Part shown: piece by piece, positions 1 through 8,517 of the stretch
How the letters are laid out: every line of letters starts with the position of its first letter
How positions within the stretch are numbered: position 1 is the stretch's first letter
Origin: Roseobacter denitrificans OCh 114
GTDB taxonomy: Bacteria; Pseudomonadota; Alphaproteobacteria; Rhodobacterales; Rhodobacteraceae
Length of the DNA stretch: 64,000 bases
Assembly: GCF_000014045.1 (NCBI RefSeq)
Contig: NC_008209.1
Coordinates: 953,001-1,017,000, forward strand
Direction of reading: 5' to 3'
Translations under genes and position numbers: made by a program
Notes under the pieces: model-generated
Told to the model about the DNA's origin: nothing
What the model saw: only the letters and a program-made list of their open reading frames with translations
The model's database searches: none

Positions 1-2089
1 CTTTGCGCTGAGGGCGCGCATTCGGGCCCTTGCCGGTTGATTTGCCGCGTTTATGCGGGGGCACGAAGCGTTTTGATGTATCTGCGGCGCGCTTTTTCGA
101 TGCGCTTGGGTCTTTTCTGGGGCCACCTTTTGCTGTGGGGCGCCCGGCACCGCTGTCTTCGCGGTGAGCCTTGTCGCGGGTGACTTTTTCCGCTCTGGCG
201 GTGTCGCGGGCGTCCTTTGTCCAGACCGCTTTGGCCTTGCCGGGTTTGCGATCCGGGTTTTCGCCTCTGGTGCTTTTGGGTTTGGGCGCGGCCCCCGGTT
301 TCATGGGGGAGCGTTCGGTCTTGTGTGATTTGGGTGGCTTTTTGCCTTTGGCGGCGGCCGCCGGTTTGTGCGGTTTGTCCTTGCGTGCGTCCTGCGCGGG
401 GCTTGCAGCGCGGGCAGGTCTTGCGGCGCGTTCAGGACGGGCATCGCGGTCCTCGGGCCGTTTTTTGCGGTGTGGTTTGGCACCGGGCTTGCTGGTGCCG
501 GGACGGTCCTGCCCCAGATCGGGTGCTTGGGCCAGACGGGTCAGCACAACCCCGGCTTCGAGCGTCATGTCGCTGCCGAGCGCGGCAACCAGCCCATCCG
601 CCCGTGACGCCAGCACTTCGACAAAACTCTGGTCCTGCCGGATGCGGATGGCGCCGATGTCATCCTTTGTCATATCGCCCTTGTTGCAGATCATCGGCAG
701 GAGTGTGCGGGGTTCGGCACCCGCGTCGCGCCCGACTGAAACCGAGAACCAGACCGAGGGGCCAAAGGTCTTGCGAGGCCGGTCATCCGGGGTTGTGGGA
801 TCGGTCAATTCCTCGGGTGCGGAGCGTTGCGCCTGATAAAAGCTCACCACCGCCTGCGCCAATTGCGTGGCGGAGAAATCCTGCGCGAGTTGCGCGACAA
901 GCTCTTCGGCCTCCTCGCTGACGGTGGCATTCCACAGCGGATCCGACAGCAAGCGCGCGGTATCCTGCGCGTTGACCTCAGCCGCAGAAGGCGGTGTGCC
1001 CCATTCCGCTTTGAGTTTCGCCCAGCCCAGCAGACGGTTCGCCTTTGTGCGCAGTTTCGGGGGCACGATCAGCGCCGAGACCCCTTTGCGCCCGGCCCGC
1101 CCCGTGCGCCCGGAGCGGTGCAACAGCGTGTCGGAATTGCTCGGCAGATCGGCGTGGATCACCAGTTCGAGGTTGGGCAGATCAATGCCGCGCGCGGCCA
1201 CATCGGTGGCAACGCAGACGCGCGCGCGCCCATCGCGCAGCGCTTGCAAGGCGTTGCTGCGTTCGGATTGGGTCAACTCACCCGAGAGTGCGACGACCGA
1301 AAATCCGCGATTGGTAAAGCGCGTCGTAAGCCGCGCAACAGCGGCGCGCGTGTTGCAAAAGACGATCGCGTTCTTGGCCTCGTAAAAGCGCAGGACATTG
1401 ATGATCGCGTTTTCCACGTCGCGCGGATGTGTGTTGAGGGCGCGGTATTCGATATCTGCGTGCTGGCGGGTTTCGGAGACGGTTTCGATGCGCTGCGCAT
1501 CGCGCTGATAGCTTTCGGCCAGCTTGGCGATGGCCTTTGGCACGGTTGCGGAAAACAGCAGGGTGCGGCGGTCCGTGGGCGCTTCATCGAGGATGAATTC
1601 AAGCTCTTCGCGAAACCCGAGGTCGAGCATTTCATCCGCTTCGTCCAGAACCACGGCGCGCAGGCCGGACAGTTCGATATTGCCACGCTTGATGTGATCG
1701 CACAGCCGCCCCGGCGTGGCCACAACCACATGAGCCCCGCGATCAAGGGCACGCCGTTCGGTGCGCGTGTCCATGCCGCCGACACAGGAGATCACGACCG
1801 CCCCCGCCTTGGCATAGAGCCAGGACAGTTCGCGCGCGACCTGCTGTGCCAACTCGCGTGTCGGGGCGATGATCAGCGCCAGCGGGGTGCCTGCGGGGCC
1901 AAAATGTTCCTGCTCCCCCAGCAGTGTGGGCGCAATCGCCAGCCCGAAGCCGACCGTTTTGCCGGACCCGGTCTGTGCCGAGACCAGCAAATCGGCCTTT
2001 GCCAGTTCGGGTGCGGTGACGGCTTCCTGAACCGGGGTGAGGGTGTCATAGCCTTGTTCGGCCAGCGCATCTGAAAGGGTCTTGAGCAC
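1..2089 (-). CDS. DEAD-box ATP-dependent RNA helicase (3' end beyond window)
   Basis: RNA-unwinding ATPase, probably for ribosome assembly or cold-stressed mRNA. The reading frame opens at a GTG at 2089 and stays open to the left edge, at least 696 codons. Motifs in order: AQTGSGKT (residues 38-45), PTRELAQQ, TPGR, DEADEML, SAT, ATDVAARGID and HRSGRTGRAGRKG. After the two RecA lobes comes a region like the DbpA/CsdA RNA-binding domain (the segment with VGRDAGAEP and QSFVEVLA). It is followed by a tail of more than 200 residues rich in Lys, Arg, Pro and Ala, typical of low-complexity RNA-binding tails in alphaproteobacterial DeaD/RhlE proteins. The C-terminus is not in the window. The start is inferred; no in-frame ATG precedes the Walker A motif. 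It is divergent from the aminotransferase at 2308. Family is certain; the choice between DeaD, RhlE and DbpA subclass is not. Confidence 0.9.
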   Translation of the reverse strand, partial: MLKTLSDALAEQGYDTLTPVQEAVTAPELAKADLLVSAQTGSGKTVGFGLAIAPTLLGEQEHFGPAGTPLALIIAPTRELAQQVARELSWLYAKAGAVVISCVGGMDTRTERRALDRGAHVVVATPGRLCDHIKRGNIELSGLRAVVLDEADEMLDLGFREELEFILDEAPTDRRTLLFSATVPKAIAKLAESYQRDAQRIETVSETRQHADIEYRALNTHPRDVENAIINVLRFYEAKNAIVFCNTRAAVARLTTRFTNRGFSVVALSGELTQSERSNALQALRDGRARVCVATDVAARGIDLPNLELVIHADLPSNSDTLLHRSGRTGRAGRKGVSALIVPPKLRTKANRLLGWAKLKAEWGTPPSAAEVNAQDTARLLSDPLWNATVSEEAEELVAQLAQDFSATQLAQAVVSFYQAQRSAPEELTDPTTPDDRPRKTFGPSVWFSVSVGRDAGAEPRTLLPMICNKGDMTKDDIGAIRIRQDQSFVEVLASRADGLVAALGSDMTLEAGVVLTRLAQAPDLGQDRPGTSKPGAKPHRKKRPEDRDARPERAARPARAASPAQDARKDKPHKPAAAAKGKKPPKSHKTERSPMKPGAAPKPKSTRGENPDRKPGKAKAVWTKDARDTARAEKVTRDKAHREDSGAGRPTAKGGPRKDPSASKKRAADTSKRFVPPHKRGKSTGKGPNARPQRK

Positions 2090-2307
2090 GAAATATCCTA
2101 TCGGTAGAGCCACGGGAGGTGGCTTCAGTCGGTCGCTTGCGACCTGTTGAGGCGTCGTTATGCCTTTGACGGTCGAGAGTCGATCACCTTTTCGGATCAC
2201 GCCCGCAGGTGTCGCAGGGCAACGACACTCTGGTGGCGCGCCGGGCTGGGCTTGCGCAACCCTTTGCATTCTGATTGCGTGCGCAAAAATGAGCCGAGGA
2301 CACCGAT

Positions 2308-3246
2308 ATGGATACAGAGACCCTGACCACCCATGATGCCGATGATGACCCGCGCAACCGCGACATCAAGATCTACATCAATGGGCAGCTTTTGCACCGT
2401 GATGCCGCCAAGGTGTCGGTCTATGATGCGGGCTTCATGCTGGGCGACGGGATGTGGGAAGGCATGCGGCTCTATGACGGGGTCTGGAGCTTTTTCGACG
2501 CGCATATGGATCGGTTTTTTGACAGCTGCAAGGCGGTCTCTCTGGATGTGGGGATGGACCGCAACGGGATCATGGAGGCGCTCAAACAGACGGCCAGGGC
2601 CAACAATATGGTCACGGATGTTCATTGCCGTTTGATGCTGACGCGGGGCCTCAAGGCGAAACCCTTTCAGCACCCGTCCCTGAGCCGCACCGGCCCAACG
2701 CTGGTCATCATCATGGAACATTCCAAGCCCGCGACCGCCTTGCAGGATCGCGGCATTCGTCTGGCCACCGTGCCGCAGGTGCGCGGTTTGCCGATGTCGC
2801 AGGATGCCAAGTACAACAGTCATTCCAAGCTGAACTGCGTCATCGCCTGTTTGCAGGCGGAGCAGGCGGGGGCGGATGAGGGGCTGATGCTGGACCCGCA
2901 TGGGTTTGTGAACACCACCAATGCCTGCAATTTCTTTATCGTGCGGCGGGGCGAGGTGTGGACCTCCACCGGTGATTACTGCATGAACGGCGTTACCCGG
3001 CAGACGGTGATTGATATCTGCCGCGCCGAGGGCATCCCGGTTTTCGAAAAGAACTATTCGCTTTATGAGGCATATGGCGCGCAGGAGGCGTTTCTGACCG
3101 GGACATTCGGGGCGCAGACCCCGGTTGCGGAAATTGACGGCAAGCCGATCGGGGATGGCACGCGGCCCGTTACGCAGCGCATTCGCGAAGTCTACAAGCA
3201 ATGGATCGCCAAGGACGTGGCCGAACAGGCCCATCGCTGGACCTGA
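2308..3246 (+). CDS. Class IV PLP-dependent aminotransferase
   Basis: Predicted fold-type IV transaminase (branched-chain or D-amino-acid aminotransferase superfamily), 312 residues. The family pattern is clear: early YINGQLLHRDAAKVSVYD, then GDGMWEGMRLYDG, the PLP-lysine region around KYNSHSKLN, EGLMLDPHGFVNTTNACNFF and the C-terminal EAFLTGTFGAQTPV. The start ATG follows an AGGAC ribosome site. It stands alone between a divergent helicase and a convergent cytochrome gene, only 6 bases from the latter's stop, so context does not name a substrate. A second class IV aminotransferase (13894) lies in the D-glutamate cluster; this one is longer and only distantly similar. Substrate not assigned. 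Confidence 0.85.
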   Translation: MDTETLTTHDADDDPRNRDIKIYINGQLLHRDAAKVSVYDAGFMLGDGMWEGMRLYDGVWSFFDAHMDRFFDSCKAVSLDVGMDRNGIMEALKQTARANNMVTDVHCRLMLTRGLKAKPFQHPSLSRTGPTLVIIMEHSKPATALQDRGIRLATVPQVRGLPMSQDAKYNSHSKLNCVIACLQAEQAGADEGLMLDPHGFVNTTNACNFFIVRRGEVWTSTGDYCMNGVTRQTVIDICRAEGIPVFEKNYSLYEAYGAQEAFLTGTFGAQTPVAEIDGKPIGDGTRPVTQRIREVYKQWIAKDVAEQAHRWT

Positions 3247-3252
3247 GCGCGC

Positions 3253-4581
3253 CTATTCGGGCGTTGTGGCCGATTGCAGAAAGCTGATCAGGTCGGCGCG
3301 GTCCTGCGCGCCCGTGATCCGTTGCATCGGCATCTTGGAGCCGGGGATGTAGTGATCCGGCCCAAGGTCAAACAGCAGATCAACGGTTTCTTCGGTCCAG
3401 ACCAGGTCTGATGTGGCCAGTGTGGGGGAGTAGGGATAATCCTTGATCGCGCCCGCGGCGCGGCCAAACAGCCCATAAAGGGAGGGCCCTGCGCGCCGTT
3501 TCCCATCCGGTTCCAGCGTGTGACAGATGGAGCATTTGCGTTTGAACTGGCGCTCGCCGTTGGTCATCTGATCTGGGTCGGTCATGAAGGCGCGGGTGGT
3601 GCCGGTCATTTGCGTGGCACTGTCAAGGCTGCCTACGGGCCAACTGTGTACCACGTCAGAAATCCCACCGGCATGGATGTTCTGGCCGTCCGGTGAAAAT
3701 GCCAGCGCCCAGACCGGCCCGGCGGGGGTGGCCTGAAAATCATCGGTGATGCGCAGGGCGCTGCTGTCGATCATCATGATGTAGCCCTGCGCGTCGCCAA
3801 TCGCGATCCGGTCCGTCTTGTCGCTATGGGCCATGGCCAGAATAGGGCGGCGATCAGCGGTGAAGTCGCCGATGTCAACGCCCTCGGGCAGGGAGACCAG
3901 CCGCGTTCCCCCGTCGACGGCACCATAGGCCAGCCAGCTTTCATCAGGCGCGACCAGCAGGGTGTTGATGCCAAAGCCATGTTCCACCAGACGTTTCAGG
4001 AAGGCCCCGGTTTGCGCGTCCCAGACCCGGATCGTGCCATCGGCTGAGCTGGTATAGACGCGCGTTCCATCGGGGGAAAAGGCCACATCGCTGACCGTGT
4101 TGTCATGCCCTTCGATCAGCAGCGAGGCTGCGCCGTCGATCGGCCAGATACGCACGGTCCGGTCCCAACTGGCGGAGGCGACGCTTTGCCCGTCCGGGGC
4201 GGCGGCAAGGCGGATGACCTTGGCATTATGTCTGCCAAGTTCGCGCACCGTGCCGTTTTGCGGCGACCAGAGCCGGACTGAATAGTCATCCCCTGCGGAT
4301 ACGATCTGATCATTGGCCACGGGGACGACCGCATTCACCGCCGCTTCATGCCCCTCCAGCCACTGCGGTGTGCCGTCTGTCCAGATGCCGACCGAGTTGT
4401 CGAAACTTGCGGTCAGGATCGTGCCATCGGTCTGCGTGCTGATCCCCTTGACCGGCCCGCCGTGGCCGTTGAGGGTAAAAGCCTCCTGCGCTTGCGTCGG
4501 TGATGACAGGAAAAGGCCGCAGGTAACAAGGCCGAAGAGCAACCCATGGCGGGCAGCAAAGAGGGTGTGTTGCTTCTTCAT
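3253..4581 (-). CDS. Periplasmic WD40-repeat / c-type cytochrome fusion
   Basis: 442-residue exported protein. The start at 4581 is preferred because it begins a good signal peptide (MKKQHTL, hydrophobic core, TQAQE cleavage site); an upstream in-frame start at 4626 would add 15 residues before it. Residues about 30-330 form WD40 repeats, with [24 protein letters not shown] and WDRTVRIW among the blades. The C-terminal ~95 residues are a class I cytochrome c domain with one haem site, CSICH (about residues 350-354), and a probable axial Met in PGSKMPMQ. A beta-propeller joined to a mono-haem cytochrome suggests a periplasmic electron-transfer protein docking on a partner, but the partner is unknown. 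It is divergent from the ArsR gene and shares its operator region, so it may belong to the same regulon. Confidence 0.85.
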   Translation of the reverse strand: MKKQHTLFAARHGLLFGLVTCGLFLSSPTQAQEAFTLNGHGGPVKGISTQTDGTILTASFDNSVGIWTDGTPQWLEGHEAAVNAVVPVANDQIVSAGDDYSVRLWSPQNGTVRELGRHNAKVIRLAAAPDGQSVASASWDRTVRIWPIDGAASLLIEGHDNTVSDVAFSPDGTRVYTSSADGTIRVWDAQTGAFLKRLVEHGFGINTLLVAPDESWLAYGAVDGGTRLVSLPEGVDIGDFTADRRPILAMAHSDKTDRIAIGDAQGYIMMIDSSALRITDDFQATPAGPVWALAFSPDGQNIHAGGISDVVHSWPVGSLDSATQMTGTTRAFMTDPDQMTNGERQFKRKCSICHTLEPDGKRRAGPSLYGLFGRAAGAIKDYPYSPTLATSDLVWTEETVDLLFDLGPDHYIPGSKMPMQRITGAQDRADLISFLQSATTPE

Positions 4582-4770
4582 TCGACGTGTCGGCTTCCTG
4601 ACTGGCGCATTTACAAAAGGTGGCACCGATGTTGTGACACCATATCAGAGAAACCGTGAATGCGTCTATTCCCATGCGCTGCATGGATTGGGAGGCAAAC
4701 ACGGGTTCTCATGTCAGTTCGTTTTCGCGACTGCGCGGGGGGGCGGGCACGGGTGTTGACTTTCGCCTTT

Positions 4771-4788
4771 ATATCGAGATATCTCGAT
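4771..4788. promoter_or_regulatory. Probable ArsR operator (site 1), overlapping the arsR-type promoter
   Basis: ATATCGAGATATCTCGAT contains a perfect 16-bp palindrome (4773-4788). It lies immediately before the ATG of the ArsR-family gene (4791), downstream of a TTGACT -35-like hexamer (4756-4761), so a bound repressor would cover the -10 region. A near copy lies before the oxidoreductase gene at 5148 (15 of 18 positions identical). The palindrome and similarity are read directly; the assignment to this regulator is inferred. Confidence 0.7.
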
Positions 4789-4790
4789 TT

Positions 4791-5105
4791 ATGGACATCG
4801 AGAGATCAATATCAGCGCTGAACAACCCGCTGCGTCGCCAGATTCTGGAATGGCTGAAAGACCGGTCAAACTTTCCGCCCGCCCTGCCGGAGCATGAAGA
4901 CCTTGAGGGCGTCTGTGTCGCGCATATTCAGGAGAAGGCAAAGCTGTCTCAATCCACGATATCAAATTACATGGGGGTGTTGAAACAGGCCGGTTTCGTG
5001 CGCGCAGAACGCCATGGGCAATGGACGTTTTACCGGCGTGAGGAAGCGAACATTCGCGCGTTTCTCGCGGCGGTTCAGGATGAACTGTTGAATCCACGGA
5101 AGTAG
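4791..5105 (+). CDS. ArsR-family winged-helix transcriptional regulator
   Basis: 104-residue DNA-binding repressor. ISALNNPLRRQILEWL is the first helix pair and LSQSTISNYMGVLKQAGFV is the recognition helix region, followed by the wing (ERHGQWTFYRRE). The metal-site ELCVCDL motif of classical ArsR/SmtB members is absent; a Cys is present in GVCVAH, so sensing of redox state or an electrophile is possible but unproven. The chosen ATG has no ribosome-binding site before it: a palindromic operator occupies the space, so the mRNA may be leaderless. It sits between a divergent cytochrome fusion and a downstream flavin oxidoreductase 74 bases away. Two matched operators suggest autoregulation and control of that oxidoreductase. 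Confidence 0.88.
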   Translation: MDIERSISALNNPLRRQILEWLKDRSNFPPALPEHEDLEGVCVAHIQEKAKLSQSTISNYMGVLKQAGFVRAERHGQWTFYRREEANIRAFLAAVQDELLNPRK

Positions 5106-5147
5106 AGGTGCAGCATATCACATCGAAACACGCGCCTATAAAGTGAT

Positions 5148-5165
5148 ATATCGAAATATGCCGAT
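5148..5165. promoter_or_regulatory. Probable ArsR operator (site 2), before the flavin oxidoreductase
   Basis: ATATCGAAATATGCCGAT matches 15 of 18 bases of the perfect palindrome before the ArsR gene (4771-4788). It lies 15 bases before the ATG at 5180. This pairing ties the oxidoreductase to the ArsR regulator. Confidence 0.65.
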
Positions 5166-5179
5166 AGAAAGATAATGAT

Positions 5180-6382
5180 ATGAAGAACCCATTGGCCCAA
5201 CCGCTTTTTCTGCCCTGCGGCGTTCGGCTCAAGAATCGCATTATCAAATCCGCCATGTCTGATTCCCTTGGTGATGGTGCGGGCAATCCGACCGGGGCGC
5301 AGATGCGTCTTTACGAACGATGGGCCGAGGGAGGGGCTGCGCTGTCGCTGATTGGTGAAGTGCAGGTTGTCCCGGATTTCCCCGAGAAGCCCGGCAATCT
5401 GGTTTTCGGATCGGATGCGGACCTTCCGGCCCTGCGGGAACTGGCACGGCGCGGCTCCGTCAACGGCGCGCATATCTGGCCGCAGCTGGGCCACGCGGGG
5501 GCGCTGTCACATGCGCCGATCAGCAGGCCCAGAGGCCCCTCGGCACTGGATGTTGCGGGTCTGAAATGCGACGCAATGTCCGTGGATGACATTCACAACC
5601 TGCCCCACGCCTATGCGCAGGCCGCGATGCTGGCACAGAGCGCGGGCTTTGGCGGCGTGCTGATCCATGCAGGTCACGGATTCCTCCTGAGCCAGTTCCT
5701 GTCACCCTTGTTCAATCACCGCACGGATTCCTATGGCGGCTCGATTAGCGGGCGTTTCCGCATAATACGAGAGGTGCTCAGCGCCGTTCGGCAAGCGGTC
5801 GGGGCGGCTTATCCGGTCGGGATCAGGATCAACGCCACCGACAAACTGGCAGGCGGGCTGACACATCACGACGCGCTGGACGTCGTGCGTTTGTTGGATG
5901 ACACATCCGTGGATTTGATCGACATCAGTGGTGGTACGTATTTCCCCGGCGCCGCATCAAGTTCGGATGAATTAGCGACCTCCGGCCCCTATTTCAGCGA
6001 GTTTGGCAAGAAAGCCAAATCAGTGACGTCTGTTCCGATCGTTCTGTCGGGTGGGTTTGAAACGCGCGATCAGGCGCTGAAAGCGCTGCAAGGCGGCGCG
6101 GCAGATGCCATCAGCCTCGGTCGTGCCATGGTGCTGAACCCTGCGATTGCGAATGTGTGGCAAAGCGCTGCGGGGGGTGATCCGGTCTTTCCGACATTCG
6201 TTTTGCCGCCACGTGGTGGTGTTACCGCATGGTATTCCATGCGCCTGACAGCGCTCGGCACGGACAGTGAGCACCTGTTTGATGCAAGTCCGCTGGCGGC
6301 CCTTGATGCCTATGAGCAACGCGATGCGCAGCGCTGTGACATCTGGCGCAAGTGTTTCGGTGCCCGCCCGCCCGACAGGTGA
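5180..6382 (+). CDS. NADH:flavin oxidoreductase, Old Yellow Enzyme family
   Basis: 400-residue FMN-dependent TIM-barrel oxidoreductase. N-terminal LKNRIIKSAM is the standard OYE opening; LGHAG and IHAGHGFLLSQFLSP carry the usual substrate-site His and the strand-5 motif; NHRTDSYGGS and GGFETRDQA are typical phosphate-binding loops. The tail is short and has no iron-sulfur cluster or second flavin/NAD domain, so it is an OYE-type ene-reductase rather than a dienoyl-CoA reductase. Such enzymes reduce electrophilic alkenes, quinones or nitro compounds. It follows the ArsR gene with an operator copy between them. Physiological substrate unknown. Confidence 0.88.
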   Translation: MKNPLAQPLFLPCGVRLKNRIIKSAMSDSLGDGAGNPTGAQMRLYERWAEGGAALSLIGEVQVVPDFPEKPGNLVFGSDADLPALRELARRGSVNGAHIWPQLGHAGALSHAPISRPRGPSALDVAGLKCDAMSVDDIHNLPHAYAQAAMLAQSAGFGGVLIHAGHGFLLSQFLSPLFNHRTDSYGGSISGRFRIIREVLSAVRQAVGAAYPVGIRINATDKLAGGLTHHDALDVVRLLDDTSVDLIDISGGTYFPGAASSSDELATSGPYFSEFGKKAKSVTSVPIVLSGGFETRDQALKALQGGAADAISLGRAMVLNPAIANVWQSAAGGDPVFPTFVLPPRGGVTAWYSMRLTALGTDSEHLFDASPLAALDAYEQRDAQRCDIWRKCFGARPPDR

Positions 6383-6491
6383 TCATTGACTTTGCGCGGG
6401 ATTAAGTCGTGCGCCGTTTCGCGCCCGAAAGCGCAAACGCTTCAGCATCGCACGAATTCGCGCGGCCGCATCATCGCAAATTTGAGAAGGA

Positions 6492-6567
6492 TGGTGGAGC
6501 CTAGCGGGATCGAACCGCTGACCTCCTGCATGCCATGCAGGCGCTCTCCCAGCTGAGCTAAGGCCCC
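6492..6567 (-). tRNA. tRNA-Ala (anticodon GGC)
   Basis: 76-nt cloverleaf read on the minus strand. The acceptor stem opens GGGGCCU and pairs with AGGCUCC, followed by an encoded CCA end. The D arm is GCUC...GAGC, the anticodon stem CCUGC/GCAGG encloses AUGGCAU so the anticodon is GGC (Ala, GCC codons), and the T arm contains GGUUCGAUCC. It stands alone between two protein genes. Confidence 0.97.
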
Positions 6568-6636
6568 ATTGCGCCGCTGGATAGCGGCAGTGCGAAGCGG
6601 GATCAAGAGTAAAAGCGAACCCGCTGCGCAATTGGG

Positions 6637-6963
6637 TCAGTTATCGTCGTCGTCCGCCGCAACGTCAGCGATTTCCTCAAGCGGAACGCTGTCCGTGTCA
6701 TCGTCGTCATCATCCAGCAGATCATCGTCGAGATCCACATCCACGTCATCATCGTCCAGTACCGCTTCTTCTTCGGTATCGGCTTCTTTCGCTTTGGCGG
6801 ATGCAGCGTCTTCGGCGTCTGCTGCGATCATGCGTGACTTGCTCAGGTCCACTTCGACCACTTCACCAGTATAGGGGCTGATGATCGGACTGGCGTTCAG
6901 ATCGTAGAAACGTTTGCCGGTGGTCGGGCAGAGGCGTTTCGTTCCCCATTCTTCCTTGGGCAT
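6637..6963 (-). CDS. FYDLN-acid family protein (TIGR02300)
   Basis: 108-residue cytosolic protein of an alphaproteobacterial family of unknown function. It begins MPKEEWGTKRLCPTTGKRFYDLN, the family signature, with a Cys and treble-clef-like first ~30 residues. The second half is almost entirely acidic, with long runs of Asp. The ATG at 6963 is chosen because the signature starts there; a longer reading would add about 178 unlikely residues. The acidic tail suggests binding to a basic partner, but nothing here shows which. Confidence 0.88.
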   Translation of the reverse strand: MPKEEWGTKRLCPTTGKRFYDLNASPIISPYTGEVVEVDLSKSRMIAADAEDAASAKAKEADTEEEAVLDDDDVDVDLDDDLLDDDDDDTDSVPLEEIADVAADDDDN

Positions 6964-7095
6964 GAAAACCCCCTTTGAATTTGCGGTTAAGGTGTAGATG
7001 ATTGGAGCGCAAGTGCCATATGAGGCGGGGTCTGTAAAGACCTGCCGCGTGTGGCACAGCCCGTGACCCGTGATTATCGTAATTAGAGCAAGCAT

Positions 7096-7785
7096 ATGAA
7101 CGATCCGTTTCTGCCCGGCGACCCGCCTGTCCCGCTGATCCTGCGCCGCTCTGGGCGGGCGCGGCGAATCTCCCTGCGCATTTCGCAACTGGACGGTCGT
7201 GTGACGCTGACGCTGCCAAATCATGTTCCGGAACGCGAGGCCATCGGATTCGCGCAGGAAAAAGAGACATGGATTCGCAAGCATCTGGCCAACCGGGCGG
7301 AAAATGTCGACGTGGGCCATGGTGTCGTGCTGCCGATCGGTGGTGTGCCGCATGAGGTGACTGAAGGCGCGGGGCGCAGGATCAGTTTTGCGGCGGGTAA
7401 AGTGCATGTGCCCGGCGCGTCTGATCGTGTGGGCCGGCGTCTTGGCGGCCATCTCAAGGCGCTTGCCAGAACTCGCCTCGCGCAAGCGTCGGATCACTAT
7501 GCTGCGCGGCTGGGAAAACCCTATGCCGCGATCACGCTGCGGGACACACGGTCGCGCTGGGGTTCCTGCACGGCGCAGGGGCGGTTGATGTATTCATGGC
7601 GTCTGATTCTGGCCCCGCCGGAGGTTCTGGAGTATGTGGCCGCCCATGAAGTGGCGCATCTTGCACAGATGAACCACTCGCCTGCCTTTTGGGCGGAGGT
7701 CGAGCGGATTTACGGCGATTACGCTGCTGCAAGGACCTGGCTGCGCCGCGAAGGGGGCGCGCTGCATCGCTACCGGTTCGGGTGA
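7096..7785 (+). CDS. YgjP/SprT-like zinc metallopeptidase-fold protein (DUF45)
   Basis: 229-residue protein. The signature is RSRWGSC followed by the zinc motif in AAHEVAHLAQMNHSPAFW (HExxH with a third ligand region downstream), as in the YgjP/M48-like DUF45 family. The N-terminal third is an RR-rich strand domain (LRRSGRARRISLRIS) seen in most members. No signal peptide, so cytosolic. Family members are widespread and mostly uncharacterised. Divergent from the FYDLN gene with 132 bases between them; that space holds no obvious gene. Confidence 0.85.
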   Translation: MNDPFLPGDPPVPLILRRSGRARRISLRISQLDGRVTLTLPNHVPEREAIGFAQEKETWIRKHLANRAENVDVGHGVVLPIGGVPHEVTEGAGRRISFAAGKVHVPGASDRVGRRLGGHLKALARTRLAQASDHYAARLGKPYAAITLRDTRSRWGSCTAQGRLMYSWRLILAPPEVLEYVAAHEVAHLAQMNHSPAFWAEVERIYGDYAAARTWLRREGGALHRYRFG

Positions 7786-7834
7786 TTTTCAGGCCGGGAC
7801 TTGACGGCCCGGGTCACGTGATCACAAATGCAGC

Positions 7835-8485
7835 ATGATCTTGAATCCACGCCCCGCAGATGCGACGCCCGTTGCCCATGACCGTGTCTATCGTTCCTTG
7901 CGGGGGCGTATCATGCAGGGTGCCATCGCCCCGGGGGAGGCCCTGACGCTGCGCGGGATCGGCAAGGACTATGATGTCTCGATGACCCCGGCGCGCGAAG
8001 CGGTGCGCAGGCTGGTGGCTGAGGGGGCGTTGACCCTGTCGTCATCCGGGCGCGTCTCGACACCGGAACTCAGCAACGAACGTATCGAGGAGCTTGCTTC
8101 CTTGCGCGCCCTGATCGAGGTCGAATTGGCCAGCCGGGCCCTGCCGCGCGCACATATGGCGCTGATCGAACGGTTGCAGACCATAAATTCCACCGTGGCC
8201 GAGGCGGTCGCCCACCGGGACGCGGTCAGCTATATCCGCACAAATCTGGAGTTTCACCGCACCCTCTATTTGCGCGCGCAAGCCCCGGCGATGCTGGCCA
8301 TGGCGGAAACGGTCTGGTTGCAGATGGGTCCGACCATGCGCGCGCTTTACGGTCGTTTGCGGCGCAAGGAACCGCCGCAGTATCACCGTCTGATCATCGC
8401 GGCCCTGCGCGCGGGTGATGAGCCGGGTTTGCGCCTTGCGGTGCGCTCGGATGTCACGCAAGGCCTCAGGATGCTGGCAAGCTGA
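7835..8485 (+). CDS. GntR-family regulator (FadR/FCD subgroup)
   Basis: 216-residue transcription factor. Residues 12-80 are the GntR winged helix (VYRSLRGRIMQGAIAPGE, LRGIGKDYDVSMTPAREAVRRL) and the remainder is an all-helical FCD ligand domain with the metal-site pattern (EFHRTLY and later His residues in RAGDEPG context). Effectors in this group are usually small organic acids. No catabolic operon adjoins it: the gene stands between the YgjP-like gene and convergent accA, so its targets are not evident from context. Confidence 0.85.
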   Translation: MILNPRPADATPVAHDRVYRSLRGRIMQGAIAPGEALTLRGIGKDYDVSMTPAREAVRRLVAEGALTLSSSGRVSTPELSNERIEELASLRALIEVELASRALPRAHMALIERLQTINSTVAEAVAHRDAVSYIRTNLEFHRTLYLRAQAPAMLAMAETVWLQMGPTMRALYGRLRRKEPPQYHRLIIAALRAGDEPGLRLAVRSDVTQGLRMLAS

Positions 8486-8517
8486 GGATTCAAGCCTTGT
8501 CCCTGACGGTGCCGGTA

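Noticed and set aside
827..2074. Long plus-strand open frame opposite the helicase
   Set aside because: It is a mirror of the GC-rich helicase gene: no known motifs, and the minus strand has all DEAD-box motifs in order.
2090..2307. Possible leader RNA of the helicase or aminotransferase
   Set aside because: GC-rich short inverted pairs only; no recognised riboswitch or conserved fold.
6637..6850. Simple-sequence repeat (GAT/GAC triplets)
   Set aside because: It encodes the acidic tail of the FYDLN protein and is not an independent repeat.
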